From Tenebrio molitor (taxonomy: Eukaryota; Arthropoda; Insecta; Coleoptera; Tenebrionidae), in NCBI RefSeq assembly GCF_963966145.1, contig NC_091048.1, positions 24,924,001 to 24,988,000 of the forward strand: a stretch of 64,000 nucleotides of DNA, in the 5' to 3' direction. Positions 11,700-24,089 of the stretch are shown piece by piece. The notes beneath the pieces were generated by a model. That model did not search any database. It was not told the origin of the DNA and saw only the letters and a program-made list of their open reading frames with translations. The position numbers and the translations under genes were made by a program. The number at the start of each line of letters is the position of its first letter. Positions within the stretch are counted from its first letter, which is position 1.

Positions 11700-13950
11700 A
11701 CTAATTTGCTTTTAATTCGCTCTCGGTTTTATTTAACTACACTGGAATATCTCACTTAACGACACCGTTAAATCGAAAACTAATTGCAACAAAATGAACA
11801 CCCCGACAATGTAACAAATCACTCTTTCATTTCGCCCGCTCGACGGACATTTTTTCCGCACTCCACACTCCGACACCAACTGCAATTTCGTCCTGAGCTT
11901 TTCATCAAACGCAAAACAGGACAGCGCGATCCTTTCTTCCTTCAGAAAACTGCACCGCCACATCATTTCCGTCGGGGACGCAAATGGACTTTTGCGTGGC
12001 CACCGCGTCGGCCAGATTTGAGAGAAAAAAGCGCGCTTTGACGTAACGAGTGGTAATTTCCGTGGGTCGCCCGGTCCGCGCCCTTTATTAAGCTCCATCG
12101 GGGCGTAAAAGTGAATTTCAAATGATCCGATGAAAAGCCCAGGTGACCCTAGGGGAGAGATCCTCTCCCCGACATCGATCAGATTAACGATGTTATATTA
12201 ATGGTGTTTTCGATGTCCGATCGGATTCGTGAGTGGTGTTTTTTTCGACTGGCACGTAAGTCCGTCCGGTGCGGCGACACACGTGCACTTTGGGGTGGCT
12301 GGCTTCTCCACTTACCCCTATCTCGTTTCAGCCGCCCATCCGGCATGCAAAGCCCGCCAGAACTCTCGCTAAGCTGATTTAAAACCATTCTCTTTGATTA
12401 AAGGATTCCACCAGCCACACACGCTACGTTCTGTCGCTGTTTTATTTATTACGAGATATGTTTGCCTTTGAAACTGAAACGTTTCCAGTTAAGGCTTTTA
12501 AAAGAATATTCGGCGGCGGCTCCGGTGACGTCCACTCTCTCGTAAACGAGTTAAAAACAACGGTGAACGTCAATTTGTTTTTCGGAAAAAAAACCGAGAC
12601 GCAAAAATGTATTTACATCACGTTTAATCACCCTAATTGGGGGTAAGTTTTCTTTTATCCCGTGAATACACAGCACTTTGTGGCCCTTTAATCACATTAT
12701 CTCGGGCGAGAGCGAGAGGGGAAGGGGTGGGATCTTTCTCGAGTCCGATTTTTCGTATAAACGCGAAAAAATTCCCGAGGAAGTAAATATCATTTATTAA
12801 TTCCATTCGTGGCGGAAAGCTGAGGAATAATAAAAACCGGCAATAAAACATATAAAAATCCGGGGCCGGACAAATATAGCGATCCATTTTTACAACCGCC
12901 AGTTAGTTATAAAAAGGCCGACATTGATTGAACTAGTCGTTTTCTGACTCGAACTGGCCGATTCAAATCCGGACCGAGCCGGTTAATTAAAACGGTTCCG
13001 GACGGATGCACGCCGAGTCGCGAGTCCGGGTTCCGGGGTCACCTTAAAACGGAACAATTGCAAAAAGACGAACTATCGCGGCGGCGAGTATTTAAGTTAT
13101 CGGGGCTTTCCACGCGGCCGGTTCCCAAAATTAAAATAATAATAAAATTTTAGAACAACGGGAAACTAACTAAAGGGAGAACAGTCGCCGCCGCCGCCCT
13201 CACTTATCCTGACAGTAAAATAAAAAGATAAAGTCGCTCTCTTTCAAATTTTTATTACTTAAAACGTCATTACGCGCATAATGAGATTTCTTTTGACTCG
13301 AACGAATTTATCAAGTTAAACATTGAAACTTTTTAACACAAAGAAATAAAATTACGGCCGCCGATAATTGCGTCTTGTGTTTTTTCGCCCCCCGCTCCCC
13401 CCATCATTCGGATAAATCAGTTTGAATAATATTAGACGGAGGTTTTACGACGCAATAAACTCGCAGTTTAAAACACGTCCTTATCATTTTCAAACCCACT
13501 TCACCGGTCTCTTTATCCGGTTTTTCTTTGTCGGGTCCTGGCGCGCTGCACTTCTTTGTGCTAAAATGTACGACGGTGTGCATGATTAAAAAGCCGAGCT
13601 TTCTTTTATAACAGTTTTATTTTTCGACGAACACTTACGGAGAATACGTAATTAACGATCAATTTCAGATAAAGCGAACAATGCACCTTTTATTTGCCCA
13701 CCGACCGGCCGATACGATCTGCACCTGGACGCGGCGCGGCCATCTTGCGCGCCCCGACAATAAAACAAAAATCGCACCCCCGGCAGCAAGGGCGTCGATA
13801 CGACGAACCGCCACCCGACAATTTAAAACCACCCACGAGGCTCTCCTCGCACATAAATTAACTCGACTCTCTGGCACACTTATACATCAAGTTCAGAGCG
13901 CTAAAATAACATTTCATTCATGAGACCGCGATAATTTATTGGGACAATAC
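11700..13950. other. GC-richer unique island 4
   Basis: Unique, CpG-containing sequence with short palindromes, the clearest being GGGGAGAGATCCTCTCCCC at 12152-12170. It also holds CGCCGCCGCCGCC near 13187. Overlapping frames on both strands (such as 13681-13923 against 13665-13877) are mutually exclusive shadows. Candidate regulatory intron sequence; no exon seen. Confidence 0.4.
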
Positions 13951-14295
13951 ACGCTCCGCCATGAGTGAAAGAATTCGGAACGAGGAGGGATTTAGAGCGA
14001 GCTTCCTAAGCCCCAGAGGGTTCAGAAGAAACGACGGTTTTCCCCTTGTCTCCGGGTTTTGTTGCGCGAAAATTTTGCATTTGGACAAAATTTCGACTGC
14101 GCCGGAGGAATATATCAGCCTGGCGGCAGCGCTCCAGATGGGATCCGGGCGGCGGGGGCGTCAAGCTTATGGAAAAAAAACGACGTTTTCGGAAAAATGC
14201 AACCGATGCAAATGCATACTCCATGATTCTGACACAAATCAAGTGAAACACAACAAGGTAAGGCACGGTCTCACACGATAAGATACATAGTTATA

Positions 14296-14772
14296 CCGTG
14301 CGATCGAAAATTTAAAAAATCGAGATGGTCATAATTAATACATTTCAGTTGGCAGCACGTAACTGTCATTCCGGACTTTCAAAGCACTTATCAACAACTT
14401 GTCTTGATTATTTTCCCGAATTAATGCAAGTGATTACTGATAACTGCAATTTAATTGATGTCCCGACTTTGCGAAGGTCATTTGAAAACATGAAGCGAAG
14501 AGAGTAGCATTATGTTTGAAAGCTGAAGGCCGAGCTGAAGGCAGACATTTCGAACATTTACTCTAGTTCGTAAATACGATTGGAGCTCTTCATGATTCTT
14601 TTACAATCGACAGGTCACACATAATGCACACCTTTATGAAAATCAAGATTTCAACCTTCTCAAAATCACTAACCTAACTTTTAAGACTGGCATCTGATAA
14701 CTGAAATTTTAACGAATTTCCAACTGAAATTTTTGGTCACAGCTAACTCTAATTCTTTTTTCGATCTCACGG
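14296..14772 (+). mobile_element. IS630-Tc1-mariner deletion derivative, copy 1
   Basis: A 477-bp element flanked by TA (14294-14295 and 14773-14774). The inverted ends are CCGTGCGATCGAAAA and TTTTTCGATCTCACGG. It is an internal deletion product that still encodes the transposase C-terminus: PELMQVITDNCNLIDVPTLR, then RSFENMKRR. After a frameshift it reads ALCLEAEG and later GRHFEHLL, the usual C-terminal ending of insect mariner-like transposases. Compared with copy 2 it lacks two internal blocks and carries a 12-bp tandem duplication (GCTGAAGGCCGA/GCTGAAGGCAGA). The catalytic domain is absent, so it could only have moved with help from another element. Confidence 0.88.
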
Positions 14773-14774
14773 TA

Positions 14775-15515
14775 ATATAATAACATAATGAAGTTACTCG
14801 TACCGTTAGATTATTTCTAGATTTTATTAATTCGAATAAATATTACTCCTATTAGGTATGTAATAAAAATACACGTCTACACGACGGTAAAAAAACACAA
14901 AATCGAAAAATTTCTTGAAAAACAAAACAGCAATATTTTTTTAAATTTTTCTTGTCTACAAATATACATAGGTATGTATTTACAAAAAAAAAAAAAATTA
15001 TATTAAACCAAAATACTTTTAAATAATAATTGGAAATCGGAGTTTCCTTATTTTAAAGTTTCTACAACACGCTTTCCTGATTTTTAACAAATATTCTTTG
15101 TAACTAGCAGTAAATCTACTGTTTATCCTTGTCAGGAACTTCTAAAGTTTGTAAAAGCACGTTTTCTTAAATTGAAGCTTTCGAAGCTCTTCGTCACAGC
15201 GTTCCCAGTTTCTGCTAGACCAAATTATAAAAAAATAAAATGAAACAAGGAATTCTGTTTCTCCTACTGATCAGAGGTTTCTAAATTGTAGAAAACCACT
15301 TTATTCAAAATTTTCACATTTTGAAACCGTTTCCGATTTAAATGGAGATCTTTTCTTGCAATAATGTTGGCCAATTTCCGATAAAATTTAGAATTTTGTG
15401 TTTTGTTTACATATCAGACATTTTTGAACTCTACAAATAACTTTTTTCGAAAAACTCTAATTTGTAGACCACTTGACAAAAACTTATTAGAGGCTCCTGC
15501 AATTTGTAACATATC
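14775..15515. other. AT-rich intronic stretch
   Basis: AT-rich with poly-A runs (14985-14998) and loosely repeated phrases around TTTCTACAACACGC/TTTCTAAATTGTAG. No element boundary or gene is supported. Confidence 0.4.
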
Positions 15516-16036
15516 TTTTGTTCGATACCTTCCTAGTGAGTCTGTATCCATAATTGCCAGTGGGTGAAGGTTTCTCTTTCGTTCACTTCAATTTCGCGCA
15601 TCATTTTTCGCTCACTGTCTTTCACTCACTGGTTTTCATTCACTCGTAAATTTTTCCAATTCTTTCTAATAAAACGTAATTTTGATTCTTTAGGCAACTT
15701 TTGGTACCTCGCAGGTGCTCTTCCAGGACATCATCAGAAACATATAATTATTCTTCATAATTCATTTTCACAACGTGCACACAATCACTTTATTAATGTT
15801 ACAGAACTTTTTTTTATTTTGTATTTTATTTTTGTCCACAGCAACAAATCCGTCCAAAAATGTGTATTTTTATTTAAAACTTTGAATACAAAGTTACAGA
15901 CTCACTTTCTAAGGAGGTATCGAACAAAACCAAATACAGCACTCGAGAGTAAAGCCGCTTTCGTTCACTTGAATTGGATGGAACACACAATTCGCGTGAA
16001 CGAAAGCTTTGCCTTCCTCACTCACTACTGTAAATA
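15516..16036 (-). mobile_element. GAGCGAAAG-family transposon relic, copy 1
   Basis: Bounded on the left by TTTTGTTCGATACCTTCCTA then GTGAGTCTGTA. The inverted match TACAGACTCAC...GGTATCGAACAAAA lies at 15897-15929, followed by a further block of about 105 bp that contains two inverted TTCGTTCAC/GTGAACGAA words. A copy in the opposite orientation at 41080-41490 shares both parts. On the minus strand an ATG-led segment resembles the short frame in copy 2 (LYVSDD, ERIGKI) but is interrupted by stops. The 157-codon plus-strand frame across it is a shadow. Confidence 0.75.
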
Positions 16037-16499
16037 ACTAATAAAAATTTCCGATTTTAAATGAGACTGTTTCTTGTTTTTAATTATTCAAGATGGTCAC
16101 AATCCTGGTGGCGCATTTTGATAAACCTAAATGGAACTAAATAAGTATTTTTGTTCTTTTTATTTATCAGAAGCTTTGGAATGTTGTAAAAGTGAGCAAA
16201 ATTTGTCCGTTAGAAATATATGTTGAAATTATCAAAGCAATAAGTGATTCCGTATGGTATAAAGTTGAAAGCAAAACAAAATAAGAGAATCACTAAAAAA
16301 ATTGGATAAAAAAGTCTTATACAAGATCCAAGACAAACAAGAATTAAAAGCAAATACAAAGCAGCATAGATATTGCAGTAAATAACTGTCAGGAGTACAA
16401 ATAACTACGGTCTTGTTTAGACGTGAAATCGTATTTTGCTTTCGGAGATAAAACTGTGCAACTTTCAAATTGAGGAAACAAGAAAATCGTCTTCCACGA

Positions 16500-17950
16500 A
16501 TTCAAATCGAACAGAGAAGTGAACTACCGGAAAAATTATCTCGCAAATAATTCAAATATCGACAGCGGTCACTGTCGAGAACGGTTCGGCATAGCTGACA
16601 GAAATCTCAAACGAATTCCACCAAATGCCAAGTGGAAATGCAATTCACGGGTGACACAACGGGAAAAATAAAACCTCCAACCGCTAACTCGCACAGTAAA
16701 TGTAGATAATGCAGTTTAGAACGAGCCGAAGCTCCAACTTTCCAACAAAGTTAATAAATGATTTTTAATAAATCCTAATTACCACCGATTAATTCAGCTC
16801 CTGACCCGCTTTCTAATCTAATTTCGGGCAAGGTGAAATTATGAATAAACAAAATCCCAAAGTTGGGAGAAGTGGTTCGAAACTTCGTCCACCGGAAATA
16901 ATAACAAATCGGTTTGGATGACGCGATTGTCGCACTCGTCCTCCAGACGTGTACCGTGACAGTTGAAGGAGTCGTCCTGGAAATTGAAACATTTTATGGA
17001 CCACTCGGCGAATTGTGAATATGTTAATGAAATTTAAATTGAACCCCGACGCGGTTTTACTGCGACCGACATTTTATATTTTCCATTAGAAAAAAAAAAG
17101 AGACGAGAAATGATTTTCAGCTCGACGTCGCATCAAAAATTTAATGTGGAAAAATTGTGTGGAGCTCATCGAAAAGTCAAAATAAAAACCGACCATTCGT
17201 GCAGAATTGGCCTTGTCCAAATAAAGTTAATTCGGCATTTAAGTGTAAATTTCGTTTCGGGAGTATTTTCGAATGTATAAAAGGTTTGAATCCCCAGTGT
17301 TGCCCTCAACATAATTCGATTAACAAAGGCCCCGGGTAGAATCTTTTCATGTCGCTCATATGCAAGCAAATTTAATTGGTGTCTTGTTCCGGCGCACAAC
17401 AAACACGTTTCTGTACTCTGGTGGGGCCACTTTCGACACCTGTCCCGGACACACCACCCCGATTCCTCCGTTTTTCCTCCGGGGCCCCGGAGCAAACGAA
17501 TTTAATTCGGTTATCGGATACGGGAACGGCGGCGACGTTAAACCTCAGAAAGTGGTGATCTGGTGGAACTGATAATTGAAATGATATCCTATTCAAATAG
17601 AGAGGAAGAATTTAATTTAGACTGTTCGCCATTTTTTCAAATTGATACACGGTTCACTCGGTCGGTATACGCTCTCTCGCAATTATTTTATCCAATTACG
17701 GCAGTATCGGATGAAATGCTCTCGTATCGAATCATTCCGGATTCAAGAATGGCGTACAAGTCCACTACAAATTCGTTCCTACAATTCGCTAATGAGCGTT
17801 GCGCGCCACCAAACCCGACGTTCTTATGCTTGCTTCACCCTCATTAACGACCTTCGTTCGTTGTGCGAATAATTTCGCTAATTAATTGCGAACCGTCGAT
17901 AGATTAACGCCTTCGACGATCGCTCGCTGCCCCCCGACTCCCTCCAAAAA
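16500..17950. other. GC-richer unique island 5
   Basis: Unique sequence between transposon-rich flanks, with mixed A/T cores and GC blocks such as GGGGCCCCGG near 17482. The many overlapping frames at 17157-17872 are on both strands and match nothing recognised. No exon boundaries stand out. Confidence 0.4.
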
Positions 17951-18058
17951 AAAAAAAAAACCAAACACGATTCTCACCCCCGAAATTGAACACAACCAGG
18001 ATGAACCATCAAAGCGCCAAATGAAAACAATGCAGGGATGCATAATAGTATATTAAAA

Positions 18059-18171
18059 GACAAGTTTCATAAGACCAGTCTTGAAGCACGAATTTAAGAT
18101 TAAAAAACGAGTGGCGTAGCCACGAGTTATTTTAAAGAATGAGTGCTTCAAGGTCTTAGGAAACGAGTTTT
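18059..18171. mobile_element. Foldback element, GAAGCACGA type
   Basis: Arms of about 55 bp fold around the core GTGGCGTAGCCAC at 18111-18123. The outer arm ACAAGTTTCATAAGACC pairs with GGTCTTAGGAAACGAGT, and TTGAAGCAC pairs with GTGCTTCAA. It shares TTGAAGCACGA and the GGCG(G)TAGCC core with 1729-1803. It abuts the inverted pair at 18181/18600, so it may be one end of a larger composite. Confidence 0.7.
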
Positions 18172-18180
18172 TTATACTAT

Positions 18181-18614
18181 TTTTTGTAATTTGCCCTTTT
18201 TAAGTCGTTTTTGAACAAAAATGTTTACTTTCCTCGATTTAGGGATTTTTGTGGCGGTTGGTAATGTTTTAATTTTAAAATTTAAAATTTGATCAAGTCT
18301 TCAAAGTCGCCTTTTGTTTTATCCAAATTCTGTCACAAAACACGAATATGGAAGATAATCTTTCATGTACGTCCGCTGAAATATGTGAAATTGCCAAAAA
18401 TACGGTCGCGAATTTGTTGCCTGATAAATCCTGATAAATAATTCTTTGCACATTTTGTAATTTAAACTGACACGCATGACGAATCAAGCTATGCCAACCT
18501 AAAAATTTTCGTAAAATGTTCCGTGAAATAATGGCTATAAAGACATCCCAGATGATGACGTCGCGTTCGTTAATATGGCTATTAGAGAATCAAAATGGAG
18601 GCAAATTACAAAAA
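18181..18614. mobile_element. Probable MITE-like segment with short TIRs
   Basis: TTTTTGTAATTTGCC (18181-18195) is exactly inverted at 18600-18614 as GGCAAATTACAAAAA. The 434-bp span is non-coding and has a local CCTGATAAAT duplication at 18420-18438. A single 15-bp pair is modest evidence in AT-rich DNA. Confidence 0.45.
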
Positions 18615-18639
18615 AGAGGTTTTAAGGTCTTCAGTGTCG

Positions 18640-20334
18640 TCATCTGATATCCAGAGCTGTTGCAAGTGCATAAGATGAAGTGCTTTTCATCACAATGAAC
18701 TTGAACTTCCTGAAAAGCTCGTGCCTACATGTATTAACGTGTTTAATTAAATTACGAGGAAGAGTGTTCCTTTAAAAGCACATATAAAATTTTATAAATC
18801 ACTAGATTTGATTTGATTTTTATTTGATCGTTACTTAACTAACTCCTTTTGAAGGGGTATTCCAGTCTAGAATAGGAAATTTTATCTTTTTCGTTTTCTT
18901 TTTAAACTATAAAACTTTTACTGTCCGTCTTTTGTGTACTATTTTATTACTGTCCTGACATAATATACCTACACATTTTTTTGAACAAATAAAATTACCA
19001 TTAAGCTTGTCATAACTGATTAGATACATCCATAAAAAAAAATCCCAAGAGGCTGCCATGATTTCAGCAGTTCTGCTCATCTCGAGAAAAGCACCGAATA
19101 AATTTCTTAATCAGTATAAGTGTGCCGGTACCAAAGAAATAAATACATAATTTAACAATGTGAAAATTAACAATTGATTTTTTTTGGTTCTTTAACGTTC
19201 GCGGCCCAAAACAGATAATTTTGAATTAAGCCAGCCATTGTGAAAGATATAGTTTCCAGAAAAATGCCCCTCAATGTAATCTATATTTTAAAATCCCTAA
19301 ATTTTAGGAATTTGTTGATAATGTTTTAGAGATGCATTTTCGAAACTCTAGTTTAAAAAAAAAACGCTAGGTCCAAATACTCCGCAAATTTCAAATTTTA
19401 AGTGCTTTATTGAATGTTTTTTGTCTAAGTTTAAGGTGTCTTACCTAATTTTTTGTTATTGGAAAACAGTTTTTCAGTAATTGAGAGTAATTTATATGTT
19501 AATTGTATATTGTTAAAACATTTTTTCTTCAAACGTCAGTAAAATAAGACATTATACTGCTGGACTGATAATGCTAAAGTGTCACATTGCCACGACATCT
19601 GACGAGCTGACGAGCGAGGAGCGGCAGACAAAGTTATTATCTCCGCTGACGAGTGGCAGATAAAGTAAACTAGCTAAATCATTAGAAATTCCTAAATCAA
19701 ATTTAAAAAAATTCGTTTCTGAATCTGACATATTGAAAGCTGAAATGAGTAAATAAGATTTAATCAAGAAACGACCCGCCTCGGCACATAAAACTTCATT
19801 TTTGCTCCTAATAACATAATACGAGTATACTATTATTGCTGCTTTAAGAAATAGCTACATTGCAATTCTTCAAAGCAGAGCCTCAATGGTTCATCATTGA
19901 ACTTGAAATTTTAGAAGAGTTGATAATTTGGAAATCTTATGTAGATTTTTAAGGCATACAAAATTCATTGAAAACTGTATAAAAAATGAAAAAGTGAATT
20001 TGCTGTTAGCTAATTTCAGAATTAGTGTTCGTAAGCTTTTTGTTGATGTTTAAATTATTCTTAAAGCAAAACTGCTAATTCAAGGACGTTTTAAAAATAA
20101 ATAAAATCAATTAATACGTAGTAACAAAAAAAGAGAGGAAAAAAGTAAGATTAACACCATTTCGATTTAGAAGAGTACAGTGTAGGAATGAAAAACCGAA
20201 TGAAAATTGTCCCTGTATTAAAAGGATTTGGAAAGATCCAACGAAAGCATAGAATAACTTTCAGATTTGTAAAACTGCACGTATAAGTACTTGTGTTGCA
20301 AAAAATCGCGTTACAGTTGAAGTACGAGTACCTA
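18640..20334. other. AT-rich intronic stretch
   Basis: Long AT-rich stretch. A GACGAGCGAGGAGCGGCAGA block at 19606-19630 and a related GACGAGTGGCAGATAAAG at 19648 form an imperfect repeat, probably a remnant of a foldback element. Nothing else is supported. Confidence 0.4.
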
Positions 20335-20506
20335 CAGTCACGGCCACGGAATTTCGTCAGTCGTTGCTGTAAAACAGGTTCTAAATATTTCTAACCCCAC
20401 ATTGGAATTTTTGTCATAGATGTCATGTGGCATTTTGATTTTTAATATAGACAAGTTTTTTCGAATTGACAGTAAAATAACTGACGAAAGTCCGTGGGCG
20501 TAACTG
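20335..20506. mobile_element. 172-bp Tc1/mariner-type MITE (CAGTCACGG ends)
   Basis: Flanked by TA on both sides (20333-20334, 20507-20508). The left end is CAGTCACGGCCACGGAATTT then CGTCAGT. The right end is the inverted ACTGACGAAAGTCCGTGGGC then GTAACTG. TA duplication and CAGT termini fit the Tc1/mariner group. The interior is non-coding. Confidence 0.85.
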
Positions 20507-20508
20507 TA

Positions 20509-21365
20509 CATAATAAATTTCAGCCTGTATAAAATTTAAAAATTATAATTTTCTTGTAATTTTCAGTTTAAAAAAAATTAATAAATCGACAAATAAATGG
20601 TGTAAATTCAAACTTCGAATGCAACAGAATTGATTGGAGAGTTTTTAACTGGGAGTGAAAAAGTGGATTGTTTCGGAACAAGAACGAAACTTCTAAACCA
20701 ATTTTCGGTACAATTAGTAATTTATTTTTATTTCTTTCCTATAATTAAAAAATTAAAATCTTCTTTGTTGGAGTTCGTTCATTAGTGTCAAAACATTAGT
20801 TGTTTGCTAAAATTATCGATTTGAAACCATGATAAATTCAATTTAAAAAAATGTTATCATTCAATTAAACGAAACGATGAAACTGATCGACAAGGCAACT
20901 CTTTAAAAACTCTTGATTCAAGCTGCTCTTATTATTTTTTTTAATATTCTCTAATTATCATTTTTTTCTGTTGCTTGGACCAAATTAGAGTTGGAACAAC
21001 CATTACTAAATAAAATACAAAAATCAGCGGAAATTTCTATTTGTACAGCAATTTGAGCATCCAAAAATAATTAACGATCATGCATCAGGTACACAACAAA
21101 TGTAATCTAAAAATATCCCGCATGCAGTTAGTGATTACAATTTTTTTAAATGTGCCAATCCTAATGATTCCTCATGTGTGGTTTTAAATTCATCTTTTTT
21201 ACTCGTACCGTGGACTGGTTTCATTATGTAGATTTTCATCCACACTTTATGAAAAATTCAAATCGTAATTGTGTGGATCGTGTCCACTCATCGTGATATC
21301 CAAGCAAAAACTGTGCTTTCAGTATTAGGCTTAATATTGATTGTTATCACCCACCTAAACATAAA
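20509..21365. other. AT-rich intronic stretch
   Basis: AT-rich, low complexity. I see no gene, repeat boundary or RNA gene. Confidence 0.45.
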
Positions 21366-21367
21366 TA

Positions 21368-21918
21368 CCGTGCGATCGAAAATAAAAAAAATCGAGATGG
21401 CCATGATTAATAAATACACTTCAGTTGGCAGCACGTAAAAATTTCATTCAAATGTCATTAATTACAATAGTAACTGTCATTCCGGACTTTCAAGGCACTT
21501 ACCAACAACTTGCCTTGATTATTTTGTTTTTCCACACCTGAAAAACAACGTGTTCAAAAACAGGCCTGGCACAATTCCCGAATTAATGCAAGTAATTACT
21601 GATAACTGCAATTTAATTGATGTCCCGACTTTGCGAAGGTCATTTGAAAACATGAAGCGAAGAGAGTAGCATTATGTTTGGAAGCTGAAGGCAGACATTT
21701 CGAACATTTACTCTAATTCGTAAATACGATTGGAGTTCCTCATGATTCTTTTACAATCGACAGGTCACACATAATGCACACCTTTATGAAAATCAAGATT
21801 TCAACGTTCTCTCTAACCTAATTTTTAAGACTGACATCTGATAATTGAAATTTTAACGAATTGCCAACTGAAATTTTTGGCCACAGCCAACTCTATTTTT
21901 TTTTTTTCGATCTCACGG
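21368..21918 (+). mobile_element. IS630-Tc1-mariner deletion derivative, copy 2
   Basis: A 551-bp element flanked by TA (21366-21367, 21919-21920) with ends CCGTGCGATCGAAAA and TTTTTCGATCTCACGG. It is longer than copy 1 and keeps more of the transposase C-terminus: NNVFKNRPGTIPELMQVITD, then NCNLIDVPTLRRSFENMKRR. The frame then breaks at AGAGAGTAG and resumes as VALCLEAEGRHFEHLL. The break is shared with copy 1, so the ancestor was already defective when it spread. No DDE catalytic segment remains. Confidence 0.9.
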
Positions 21919-22010
21919 TATATTATTTATTTGCTAATAGTTATGAAATTGAATACAATATACAGGTAATTTAACTTCTGACTGTAATTCCCCTTCTAAG
22001 GTGCTTAGTT

Positions 22011-22245
22011 CTACAGTTGGCGCGGCGAATCAGTGGAGTAGTCACGAGGTGTTCATGTGATAGCTCGTAGCGACGTACGAAAAGCCAGATTTACACTGCC
22101 TCGAGTTTGGTGCGGGAAATTTAAATTTTACTACAAGAGCACGAGACAGCAACGCGCTTGGCAACGAGACTATGGAAGCTTAATAATTTTGGCTGCGTAC
22201 ACTGAGCTGCACCATACTTCTTAACGCGTGCCCTTTAACCAATAT
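22011..22245 (-). mobile_element. CTATAG-family MITE, truncated copy a
   Basis: The intact end is CTACAGTTGGCGCGGCGAAT then CAGTGGAGTAG. The body matches the other copies in reverse: TTTACACTGCC, GCGGGAAATTTAAAT and TTAACGCGTGCCCTTTAACC. The far end is cut off after AACCAAT, where the complete copies continue to a second CTATAG end. An extra block near 22135-22185 resembles the one in the copy at 41973. Confidence 0.8.
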
Positions 22246-23520
22246 GTTAATGTACTGGTGGCGAAAGATTCATGGGTAGTCTAAACGGTGGCTTAGTTTG
22301 TCCCTTTGACCGGACCCTTCATTGAAAAATGTATTCTGTAGCGAACCGTGCGACATCTCATTACTCCGCCTTAAATTCGTCCTTGAACTGAACTTGGACC
22401 CTTTCCCCGTGGCCCCGTTTAGCGAATTTGGTGGGACGAGGTCCTCGATCGTGTCCTTCGACGTCGGCACGTCACGCCCTTCGCCCGATCCGAAAAACAA
22501 TACAAAACGAATGAAAAGGTAATTATGCGAGGGAGCTTAATAGAGCAGCAATTTAAAACCCACAACTTACGAAGTTTCCGTACCAACAAAACAAAGTTGG
22601 GAAAGTTTCCCGCAACTAACGGTTCGAGATTGTCCAATAAAGAATTTAATAACGCACTTAAAAAAGGATAAGTCAATGTTGGAACAACACGCGTCGCGAT
22701 CATTGGCTGAATTTATATGACGGTTTCGGTAGTAACACGCTGTATCAAGTTGTAGGTCCGATGGTAATCCTGTTGGACCAAGTGAGTCTGGTCTCGATCG
22801 ATCGGCGGCGCTAATATATGGGCATCGAGCACGGGGCAGGACCGGCCATCATTTGCAGGCGCGCCCGCCGCCGAAGATTCATTGCCGCCACCCACTCGGT
22901 TACAGTACCAGAGAGGAACACGGCGCGCCCCCCCGACCGACACAATAAAAACCGGAGCGAAGAAACCCCGGTGTTTTTTAATTGTTGTTCGCGTTCTTCC
23001 CTTTTTTCTTCTTCCGGGCGGGAGGCGATAGTTTCCGGCCGCGGTTCGGGCTTAATTTGGCCAGGTCGGGGAGACGAAGAGGGCGGAATCAAAGGGGGCT
23101 TTTGATAATCTGTCGCTCTTACGGCTCCGCGATTGTAAAGAATACTTTTGATTAACACAACTGGGGCGCGCTTCCTTGTCTCCTTATCTCTGATTCAAAT
23201 TATTCACATTTCATTTGCGGATTGTTCTGGTTCGTTTTCGAGACTTTGACGGCTTAGCGCACAAAAGGGCTTTGTGTTATGCTCGAAATCTCCCGACTAA
23301 TTATTACAATAACAAAACGACACGACAGATATCCAAATAATGTTCGATATAATATGCCAAAGGAGGATAATAATGAAAGATGACGACGACAACGACGAGG
23401 AAGGTGTGCACCCAAAAACGGGAACAAACTGAATTAGGAATGCGGAAGAAGGAAGTCTGACGTGCTCAACAGGAAAACCGGTTGACGATGATCCACAAGA
23501 CACGAGAAAATCTCAAGTGA
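22246..23520. other. GC-richer unique island 6
   Basis: Unique sequence with strong CpG content at 22800-23100 and a GAC-rich run (GATGACGACGACAACGACGA) at 23381-23400. Frames on both strands overlap fully (22811-23158 against 22818-23105), so neither is credible. Candidate regulatory intron DNA. Confidence 0.4.
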
Positions 23521-24089
23521 CAAAGGAGACGCGCCAGTCTAAAGTTATTCTTGTAAACTCTCCGAAATTACACCTACTAAAAATATTGTTCGTATACAAT
23601 AGTAAAAATTCTTCAATTTCAACTGTTTCCCATTTCATTGTCTGATGAAATTTTTGCCCTACGAGAACATCGTGAAATAAACATCTACACAAATTCTTCG
23701 TGGTCAAGTTACCAACTTCCACAAAAAACTCCCTAAACTGAACCGCAGTTATTAACAAAAATTAAAAATCCCTTTGGAGACTAAAAAGCTCGGATAAAGT
23801 TTTCGAAGAACATTCTTCATATTTAATTGTGAAAATTTTGACTAAACGACTCGACCTAAAAAGTGATTGCTTCTAATACAATTTCTTCCGAAGTCCCACT
23901 AAAGTGATGTGAAGAAGAAGATGACTGACGACAAACCAAGGAATTGACAACAAGGTATGATCTTTATACTATTGAGGAAATTCCTATAATTTTTTTTTTA
24001 TCAAGGTAGAAAGAAATGCAGCTTATGGCTAAGATTAAATTGGCAAAGAAAAGTTTTTTCATGTTTCCTTCAGGACTTTACTATTTATA

